From Spirodela intermedia (Eukaryota > Streptophyta > Magnoliopsida > Alismatales > Araceae), in assembly GCA_902729315.2 (NCBI GenBank), contig LR746268.1, forward strand, positions 8,749,005 through 8,813,004: a stretch of 64,000 nucleotides of DNA, in the 5' to 3' direction. The notes under the pieces are model-generated. The model was not told the DNA's origin and did no database searches. It saw only the letters and a list, made by a program, of their open reading frames with translations. The position numbers and the translations under genes are program-made. Shown one piece after another: positions 55,263 to 64,000 of this stretch. Within the stretch, counting starts at the first letter, position 1, and each line of letters opens with the position of its first letter.

Positions 55263-58200
55263 ATGCCTGGCTATCGAGTCGCCAAGCTATCGGCAGTTCG
55301 GGGACTGCTCAGGAGCCTCAGCGCCGCGAGCGGCAATCAACGGAGTCATGGATACTTTTCGTGGGCGTTTGGATCGGCTCAGATGGCCGAGAAGAGTGGC
55401 GAGGGACCGCCGACACCTTTCAGTTGCCGGATACGTCCGGTTCCGGTGCTGACGAGGAGGTTCTCGTCGGAGGTTTCTGCGTCGGAACAGATAAATCTGA
55501 TCAAACAGCTGAGGGAAAGGACGAGCGCCCCGATCAAGGCCGTCAAATCCGCTCTCGTCGACTGCAACTGGGATATCGGTTGGTCAGCCTGGCACATTTT
55601 ATTTCGGCTTGTTAGAACAATGCCAGCTTCTTCTGACGACGACTCCTCTTTGATTAGCCCGACTATATTGCCACTTCGATTGATGCAGATGCTGCACAGA
55701 AGGACCTGAGGAAGAGGGGGGTGGTTCTCGCATCAAAGAAATCGTCAAGGGCGGCTGCCGAGGGGCTTCTTGCGATAGCCCAGAGCGACCGTAAGGCGGT
55801 AGTGATTGAGCTCAACTGCGAGACAGACTTTGTGGCGAGAAACGATATCTTCCAATCACTGGTTCGTAGCGCATCACATTCATTCTTCATATTCCTGCGT
55901 TGAACAGGTTAAGGGCGCCGCACCACGTTTTGGTTGACCGAGTGAACTGTTAATAGCGCAGTATTGTCTGGTCTAGCTTTGTTAGTTTTAAAAAGCGTTT
56001 CTTCTGTCATTCTTAACATTTCTGAAAATAAAGCTTGGCTAATCATGCGAAATAGAGACGTCGCGAAAGAAAATGAGAGCACTTGAAATCAGAATGATTC
56101 ATGAAAGTTGAAACTATGGGATGAAGATTCTCAGAGAGTCCCTGAGTGCTATATGGCGTTGCCTTAAGAATGAAGAGATATCCACTCTATAAATTTTATT
56201 TAGATATTTATTTGATTTAAGGAGCACTGTGGAGAAGGGAGTAGTTTGGAGGACATGTCTTAGCACATCCCAGCAGAAGTGGTTCCCCAGTGATGCAAAG
56301 AAGACTGTTTGAGTCCTGCGGATGAGATAATGCCAACAAGACTGATGGGCGAAGATGCCCTCATTTTTTTGGTTTGGAATTACGAGCAAGAGAGTGCATG
56401 GGCTAAGATTTGAGGATAAATATCAGTCACCGTAACTATATCACAATATCTTAATGATGCCAAGAAAATTGTACCTACTCTGCGAAAGAAGGCGTTCCGC
56501 TTTGAAAAGTTATGTTACTAGCCCGATGTTTGTGAAAGATACTCGCTTTTATATTCCTCAATCGTTAATCATTTATTCGTCTTATTTTGAGAAAGTGATA
56601 AGTAATAATTCTTGCAGGCCACATCCTTAGCAAGGATGGCTTTGTCTGGTGAAAACTCAGATCACCAAACAACAGCATTTCCTTTTGGCTCAGAATACTT
56701 CGAGGTATAGGATACCCTCTCTTTCTTCTTCAAATGATAAATTGGTGGCTTTTAAAGCTCTTTATTCAGTCTTTTCATTTTCTATTTCTCCCCCCTACCA
56801 CACACACACACACACACACACACACCAACAATTTTTTTTAGTACTAATTAGAAACACATACATTCGCATGCCATCTCATGTGCCGAGGCTCACACACAGC
56901 TAGGGTGCTTGGGTGCCTAATATGGTGGGTGGGAGATACAGTGCCCTGCACGTTGGGCATTTGTTCTTTTCGGTGTCTGTTTACATGCTTGCTTGACTAT
57001 TCTGATACAACTTCTTTACCTACTGCAGAACAAGAAAGTTTGTTTGGACCATCCCAAATTGAATGGTGAAATGACGATTCAAAGTGCAATTACAGAAGTG
57101 GCTGCCATGGTCGGGGAGAATGTAAAATTTAGAAGAGGCTTTGCGTTGTCAACATCATCACATGGTGTTGTCTGCTCTTACCTCCACACAAGTCCTCAAC
57201 CAGGTTTGTCAGTTGTTGAATAATCTCTGTTTCAGGAAACTAAATAGATATGCTAAGCTTTTGGGCCGTCCATTCATTTTTCTCAGTTGTTTCTTAAGGC
57301 CTACTTCTCTGTTCCCATTTTATTTAATTCTTTCATTCACTCAAAAAAAAATTGTACTCATTAAATTTTTCAGTAGATTGGTACCATGATATGGATGGCT
57401 AGGTTTATTAAAGGGGTACATTCTCAAATATTGCCACAAAATAAAGGTGTATGTGTAATTCAAATCCTTTCAGTCCAAAATCTAAATTTTAATGTTTCAT
57501 GTGTGGTGAAACCCAGTTTTCGATGAAGATGGTGTCCAACCTCACTTCAGAAACGTTGCCTAAAATCCTTGTATAGCCAACAATTGAAAGGGGGAGTCCG
57601 GACCAGAGCAACTAATCCAAATGATCCTTCTTAGGGCTACATAAGATGTACATTCTTGATAAGGATTCCTCTCATCCTGCCTTCATTTAATGAAGGCATT
57701 TCTCATTCTTTATTCTTAGAATAGGAGTACCTTTCTTACCATGCTGTTAAACTCGTCATTAGATGTTTTCAACTGAAAGGGAAATACCCAATGACTTGTG
57801 AAGTTCTCTAGCAGAGAATACCCTACCCATAGTTCATTTGGATATCAACTGATCAAATAATCTCATGATCAATGGATTTTCCGAAATGTTTATAAAACAT
57901 TTGCAGCAAATGTTGATATTTCCAGAAATATCTGCAGCAACAGTTGAAGTACTTGTTTCTCTTATTGATATCACCACTTTCCCAGATGTGATAGCTCTTC
58001 CGATTGTGTTGAATTCGCCGTGCAGTCTTTAATTTGCTCTTTTGCTTTTTTGTGCTTTTTCCAAAAGGGAAGCATGCTCGCATGGATTACTGAATGTCCG
58101 TGGAAGTAATATTTTAAGTAGGATGATTTTTTATCATTGATAAGATGTCCCAATTAACTGCCACGTCAAAACATTGCCGTATTTTGGGTGGGAAATAGGA

Positions 58201-60138
58201 CTATTGGGAAGCATTATCTTAAGAATGAGTGTGAAGAGTCATGCTGGGGTCTATCAAAGCAAGAATAAGGTCATTTTTTTCCTATTTATTTCTGTTTCTG
58301 GGATTGCCGTGTCGTCCTAGAGAGATGACTGATAGGATCCAACTGTGATAAGTCTCCTATCATATTATGCAGGAATGCATGTTATGAGATTTTTAGGAGT
58401 ACTAGCAGTTGAATGATGGAAAGTTGTGCAGAGAAGAACGGTAAAAAAGTTTCCTTGTAAGGCTGGTCTCGTTGGAATATAAATGGTAGATATTGCACAA
58501 ATCTGTGAAGACTTATTGATTGAATATTACATAAATTGCTCTACGTGGAAGCGAAAATTCACTATTACGAAAATCCGGACGGATCCAATGACCATTGAAT
58601 ACCTTTTGGAATTAATTGATTTAATCGAGTAGAAGCCAGCCACAAAAAAAATAAAATTAAAATAGAAGGAATGACTTTAAAATTTACATTTTTTTTCTCA
58701 CACTCTTACATTTGCACATTTTTAATGGGCCCACACATCATCACTCTTTTTTGGCTACATGATTATCTCTTCATATAATCCATTATAACTTATAACGTGA
58801 TGCTGAACATTGTAAGTATTTGGAAGATGCTGAGTTTTTATTTCTTTCCGAGTCACTAGTGGGATGGACCAATTTTTTTTGATAAATAACGAAATATTTC
58901 TAGTGTTTCGGTCGAAGGCTGACCTATGCTAAACTGACCTAACAACTTAACAGTGCTACATTCCGATTGAGGTCAAAAGTCCCAAGTTTGACATAAAAAT
59001 CTCAACCACATTCTGACCCGGGTAGGTCAACTGTGAAGGAGCATTTAGTAATAATATGATTGGGGACCCGATTCGACCCTCTAACGTTGTATGATGCTAT
59101 GGATCGATTCAGAACTTTGTTGCTGCAATGGACCTCTCTTATATACACCATATTTATCTTCCTGTAGGATTAGGACGTATTGCTGGTCTGGTGACCCTCG
59201 AAATTGAAGACGGAAACACTGTGCTTGATCCTCTTCATCAGGTCGGTGCATCATTGGCCATGCACATAGTAGCAGCCAAGCCACTATTCTTATCCAGAGA
59301 GCTTGTTTCCTCTGAAGCTATTGAGAGTGAGCGGGACATCCTCAAATCTCAGGTATCCCCACAAATCTTTTTCACCAATTTTGCGCTCTCTGGCGTCTAT
59401 CTGCCTTGAAGAAGTTGCACTTTGTGGTAATTTATGCATGACAGAGAAGACAAACTATGAAATCCTCTGTTCTCTCTCCCCACCATTTTCTCATGGCCCT
59501 GTATTTTTTCCTACTATTCAGTGGAAATCCTCGCAGCACTGTTATTTCATTTTTAATACGATGTTCTTGGCAGGCAGAGAGCTCTGGGAAGTCTCAGATG
59601 GCTGTCGAGAAAATGGTTGAGGGTCGCCTGAGAAAGTACTTTGAAGAAGTGGTGCTGATGGAGCAGAAATTTGTTGTGAATGATAGCCTGACCATCAAGG
59701 TCTTGTGGCATCCGCTGCCCTCTCTGTTTGTTGATCCGGCTCCATCCATGGCCAAAGTTTTCAATTTTCTTTCTGCCCTCTTGATCCTCATACTCAGATC
59801 AATGCTCGTCTCGTCTTATCTTTGCAGTCAGTACTGAGCAATCTGTCAAAGGAGGTGGGCTCAGAAGTCAAGATAGGAACTTTTCTCAGAATGGAGGTTG
59901 GAGAGGGCATCCAAAAGTATGTTCTCCTCTTGAACATGATGAATTCACCTCTCTGTTACATCCATCCATCCATACATACACACACACACACACGTATACG
60001 TATGTATGTAGTTATATTGATGGGTGATTTCATATGGGCTCATCCTCTCATTCACATAGGAATCCTAACTGGGTATTTCGGTGCTCCTGCAGGCTGGAGG
60101 CATCTGCTGCTCCTGAGGTAGGAGCCCGGGCAGGTTAG
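55263..60138 (+). CDS. TSFM: Mitochondrial translation elongation factor Ts
   Basis: The GDP-GTP exchange factor for organellar EF-Tu. Eight exons, 1197 nt, 398 residues: 55263-55578, 55689-55861, 56618-56704, 57029-57203, 59168-59352, 59574-59699, 59828-59916, 60093-60138. The N-terminus ([20 protein letters not shown]) is Arg/Ser-rich and acid-poor, a mitochondrial presequence. The conserved core begins [20 protein letters not shown]. The EF-Tu contact motif is [10 protein letters not shown], followed by [20 protein letters not shown] and [10 protein letters not shown] chloroplast polyprotein (PSRP7-like) is excluded because no S1 domains precede the core. Intron 4 is 1964 bp and carries copy B of a dispersed repeat. 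The gene is followed in the same orientation by QCR9. Confidence 0.95.
57799..58031 (+). repeat. Dispersed repeat or gene fragment, copy B (in EF-Ts intron 4)
   Basis: The inverted counterpart of 49197-49393. Shared blocks include GAAGTTCTCTAGCAGAGAAT, CTCTTATTGA and TGTGATAGCTCTTC. This copy carries an internal insertion of about 40-60 bp and no intact reading frame. Confidence 0.7.
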
Positions 60139-61005
60139 TTGACCAGAGAAGACGCGGAGCCATTTGGTGGCGATAATAAGCTTGGAAGTCAACGGCCCTT
60201 TGGTGGGCGGCGCTTCATCATCTCCATGTTCTAAGATCATCCGAAGTTTTTTTGCGAGGTCCCAGCAAACCAGGCGGTTAAGAACCAAAAGAGATCTTTC
60301 AGTGTAACCCCACAGCGGACGTTTGATCCCTTTCATTGATTCGTTGTATTTGATTAGCATCTCAGGGAACGTTTAGGTGGATGGGGAGGATAAGCTGGCA
60401 GAATGATTTCCTTTGGACTTTTTGGTTTTAGTCCCTAAAAAGCAGTCAAATGGTAAGCAAAACCCCCGTTACATGTTATCGAATCCTTCAGTCTCTCTCA
60501 ACAAATTGTGTCCTCCGTTCACTCAAATTCTCGTTCCTGGGAGTGGGGGTTTTTGTTATTCTAATATTTTTTAGGGATTAAAGGCCAAAAGGGCCTCATT
60601 CGGGCCGCACAAAATCATCTATTAAAATAATATAAAAGATTACTGGGATAAAAAAGTGAGCAGTTAATATCCAATTTACGGGGTTTAAATAAAATATGCA
60701 TTGCCTCCGGTAATTTGCCCCTTCGGGTGATGAAGGTTTTGAAATGAATAAAAATGCTTTATTATTTGGAAATTACGATGTGTGGGGCCCACATCTCCTA
60801 ATCTGGGTGCACCGCATCGGACCGTTGAACGGGCATTTGGCGATGGATGATGGCCCGTTCCTCGTCGGCGGCGGACAAAGAGGCCGCCTTAGCAAGGTTT
60901 TCTAAAGCGCAGCGCAGCCGGTCAGACGAAGGAGACGGGGGAATCTCGGCGTGTTCTCCATTCCACCTTCCAGAGTCGAGGAGGCGCGGGGGAGAAGGGG
61001 GGATC
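60139..61005. other. EF-Ts 3' flank and QCR9 promoter
   Basis: 3' UTR of EF-Ts, then QCR9 upstream sequence with a GTGGGGCCCAC palindrome at about 60782-60792 that contains a site II core (TGGGCC on the minus strand), about 220 bp upstream of the QCR9 ATG. Confidence 0.5.
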
Positions 61006-63764
61006 ATGGATGCACCGGCGACGAGGGGTGGGAAGGGTCTCTTCGAGGGGCTCTACCGGTTCTTGATGCGCCGGAACTCCGTCTACGTCACATTCGTCAT
61101 CGCCGGCGCCTTCCTGGGGGAACGGGTAGGGTTTCTGCATCCCTCTGCTCCGCTCCACCTCCACCCCCCCTGTCTTTGTGCTCCTCTTCTTCAGTAAGCG
61201 TTTGTCCACAAGTATCAGGATTCTTCGGCTCTTGTCTATGTGGATCCGTCACAATAGGCTGTGGCTTCATGTGCCCATTGTTTTTTTTTTCGTATGATTT
61301 ATTAAAGTTACAATGTTTAGGACGTTTCTAGAAATCCACATTTAATAGTGATGATCGGCGCTATTCTCAACCTCCAGAAGCAGTAGAGACGCACCAGAGA
61401 CGGTTCTATTATCACGTCGTCAAACGCGATCCGCATGTCTGGGGGGCCTTGATGTCGGAATCACAGTTATCATCGGCCTGAAAATCAATAAGACTATTTT
61501 TTTATCATCAATTGTTTTCTATTAGAATTCACCTGTTATTGTTGTTATTGCCAATTTTTTTGGTGGAAATTTTCTGAACCATATCGATTTAGACGCCACA
61601 TTGATGGCTCCTTATGCCCTTACATAGCCCACACTAATGTCGTCCTTAAAAACTTGATGATCCGTTGATCTCCGATACCCTGACTACCTTAACAATATTG
61701 CATGCTTTCCACTAAAAGAGCATTCATCCATTTATTTATTGATCAAACAGAAATTATAGGCTGACATATTTTTGTTGCTTTTTTTCTTCCAGGCTGTTGA
61801 CTATGGCGTCCACAAATTATGGGAGTACAATAATGTTGGGGTAATACATAGCTTTTTTTACATGGTTCATTTTCCCCTATACACCCTATTTTCGTTTAGT
61901 CAAATTTTCTTTTTGATTTCATCCCGTCTGTGTGCTTTGATTCGTATTTTTTTCTTCCCAGAACTTGCTCTAGTTGTGTGTCTGAGAGAAAAAGTCTAGA
62001 TGTATCTATACTACTTCATACTGGAGAACTGATCTTGTTTTTTCGTTCCATTATGTGCCACAGATTGTTGTGTTTCTTGTTGTTGATAAGCTTGTAGATC
62101 TTATAGTTATGAACATTGTATTTCAAAAGCAGGAATGTATCAATTATTTTGGTGATGAGCCCTGTGGTTTAGATTATCCTTTCACCCGGGTACTAGGGAC
62201 AGTCTTAAACGGCCAAACTTTGGATGAATTTCTCAGTTAGATGTGCCCCCTTTTTTCTTTTTCTTCTAATGCTACTTACTATGTTTGACTGCCCTTGTGT
62301 GGTCTACGATGATTATGAGTCATCTAGTTGGTATATTTGAAGACATCTGGATCAGTTATGCATTTCCCCTTTTGGATTCACCTCATGGTCAATCTTTCCT
62401 TGTTTATTTTCCTCAGAAGGGGAGAAAATAATGTTGAAAAATTTATGATGAGCAGAAATTAATTTTACCCAAAAGTACGGAAACAATTATACTATTGAAA
62501 GTTGGGATAGATGCTAGGTTCATGCCACACATTGGCTATTGATTCAGGGCTCATGTAAGCACCCTCGGAGAAAAAATAGTGAGAAGCTGCTGGCGGATGA
62601 CTGTTGCTCGTTAGGAGAAATCGAATATGTGCGGCCTAATTAGAAGGTGCATGAAGTAGACGAAGAATAGCATGCAGTTGGGTTTGAAAAGACATTTTCG
62701 TCAGTTGCCTCAACAATGCATCTCTTCCTGCACGAACAGAGCATTTGATCCAACGACTTTAGGAACGATATTGCCGCCTATTAATATTATTCAGATGGGT
62801 GCTGGAGCCTTTTTTCTTATTATCTGGCTTTAGTACAGAGATATTTCTCTAGATGGACTTACCAGATAACCCATTTCTGTGGTACTGATGCAGGCCTTTG
62901 CCCTGACGAGTTTCTTAAAATTGGTCATGTTCGCTGCATGGATGAATGATGTTCTTTCCCGTTGGATGAGATTGTTTCTCTTATATTGTCTTCTATTCCA
63001 CATTTTCCGCGTTTTATGTTTTCATTTTCCGTTACTATTCATAGAAGACTGAGTAGATTTTGATGGAAGGGGTGCGGAGGTGTTGAGAATTAGCAGATGA
63101 ATTGCGATCGGATTATTCATCTCAGCAACAAAGTAAGAACTAGTAGAGGAACTAGAACATATCTCAGATCACAAGTCGCATGTCTGCCCTGTCAGTTTTC
63201 GATCCGTGAGAGTAGAAAAGTTTGAAGAAATTGTGGAAGCCATTGGCGATAAGGATTTATCTTGGCTGTACCCTGAGATTGTTGCTCAAACTGTAAACTG
63301 GGAAATGTAAAACCATATCTGAATGTTGACTTTGCGTAACGATCACTGATTCCTTGTTAAATTATTCAACCTGTTTGATGTCAACGCTGGGTACCGCTCA
63401 TAAATCCTTTTTGACTACTTCAAAACTGTATGAATCCTGGGTGACCCCACTTATCATTAATGAGATATTCATCTCTTCATTTTATGCACCCCTTTGCTCA
63501 AATGTTAAAAAAAAAAAACAATTATGAGATAATTTCTCGGATGTGAATCGGGTGACTTGAGCCATCTGTTGATGATAAATTTGCATAAAAATCCGAAATG
63601 ATTCAACTCAATGTCAAAGATGGAGCCTGCTCCATCCATCATTTGTGAAAAGCCCAGTTCTTCATTTAGCGGACGAATTTGCTCAAGATTTGCTCATCCC
63701 TGTGGCCTTGCAGAAGAGGTACGAGGACATCCCAGTGCTGGGGCAGCGGCCATCCGAGGAGTGA
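61006..63764 (+). CDS. QCR9: Cytochrome b-c1 complex (complex III) subunit 9
   Basis: A small single-span inner-membrane subunit of the respiratory bc1 complex. Three exons, 61006-61125, 61793-61840 and 63714-63764; 219 nt, 72 residues, the usual length. It starts MDAPATRGGKGLFEGLYRFL, then MRRNSVYVTFVIAGAFLGER (membrane segment), AVDYGVHKLWEYNNVG and KRYEDIPVLGQRPSEE. Introns fall exactly at GER|AVD and NVG|KRY. An in-frame ATG at 60847 would add 53 residues (MMARSSSAADKEAALARFSK onward) with no stop between. I prefer 61006 because family members start with a short N-terminus. Intron 2 is 1873 bp and holds nothing recognisable. Confidence 0.95.
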
Positions 63765-64000
63765 TCAGCCCTCGCCATTGAAGGACCGAGCTCGAGCTCC
63801 CCGTTGCATCGCCTTCGTTTCCAGTTGCTCTAGTTTCCGTCTGCGTTGTGATCTGATAAAAACGCACACACTGTTGCTGCGGCGCCTCCATGCATGGAGA
63901 GAGAGAGAGAGAGAGAGAGATCATGCATATTTTTTTATTGAAGGACGAGTCTTGAGTTAGATATCCTTCTTTCTATGGTCCTGCGTTGACTTCGGACGAG
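63765..64000. other. QCR9 3' flank
   Basis: 3' UTR and flank with a (GA)n tract at 63897-63920. No further gene starts before the window ends. Confidence 0.6.

Noticed and set aside
1-64000. CRISPR arrays, tRNA or rRNA genes, organellar DNA insertions
   Set aside because: I saw no regularly spaced repeats, no tRNA cloverleaf with intact A and B boxes, and no plastid or mitochondrial gene sequence; a short tRNA could still be missed by eye.

Overview
This is nuclear DNA from a flowering plant. The genes are split by many short GT-AG introns, and several protein families present are plant-specific: cell-wall invertase, TGA-type and ABI5-type bZIP factors, BIC, and a long P-type PPR protein. 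The spacers carry many (CT/AG)n microsatellites and transposon remains. The sequence alone does not fix the lineage within angiosperms.

Layout, left to right. The 3' end of a ubiquitin-eL40 ribosomal gene (+, 1265-1472) meets a seven-exon cell-wall invertase gene (-, 1943-4630, with the family's 9-nt mini-exon). Next is a 23-exon kinesin-5 motor gene (-, 5758-14619) with a perfect MSA-type cell-cycle element upstream. Behind it lies a decayed, intron-containing partial copy of the same kinesin (about 15499-16435), then an intronless organellar PPR gene (-, 16526-18673). A deleted Ty3/Gypsy retrotransposon (about 18965-21102) sits against the PPR promoter. An ABI5/DPBF-like bZIP gene follows (+, from 23755). 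After a gene-poor stretch comes a 15-coding-exon ADA3-like subunit of the SAGA acetyltransferase (+, 30049-36950), convergent with a TGA9-like bZIP gene (-, 38504-42829). Then come a mitochondrial bL20 ribosomal protein gene (-, 45357-48145), an AT-rich and CpG-depleted block of old repeats (about 49.7-52.9 kb), a BIC cryptochrome inhibitor gene (+, 54108-54560), mitochondrial EF-Ts (+, 55263-60138) and QCR9 of respiratory complex III (+, 61006-63764).

There is no operon logic here, but four of the eleven essentially complete genes (PPR, bL20m, EF-Ts, QCR9) serve mitochondrial gene expression or respiration. The promoters of three of them carry site II (TGGGCY) or telo-box elements, which are known to coordinate such genes. 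Exon borders below were read by eye from splice signals, reading phase and family conservation. For the invertase, kinesin, ADA3, TGA9, bL20, EF-Ts and QCR9 models the exon lengths add up to whole codons with no internal stop.

I found no clearly new biological system. The most unusual items are the decayed partial kinesin duplication, two GC-AG introns in the kinesin gene, a 210-bp direct repeat ending in giant CT tracts, a shared gene-fragment-like repeat at 49.2 and 57.8 kb, and one well-formed but unrecognised exon at 15216-15345.
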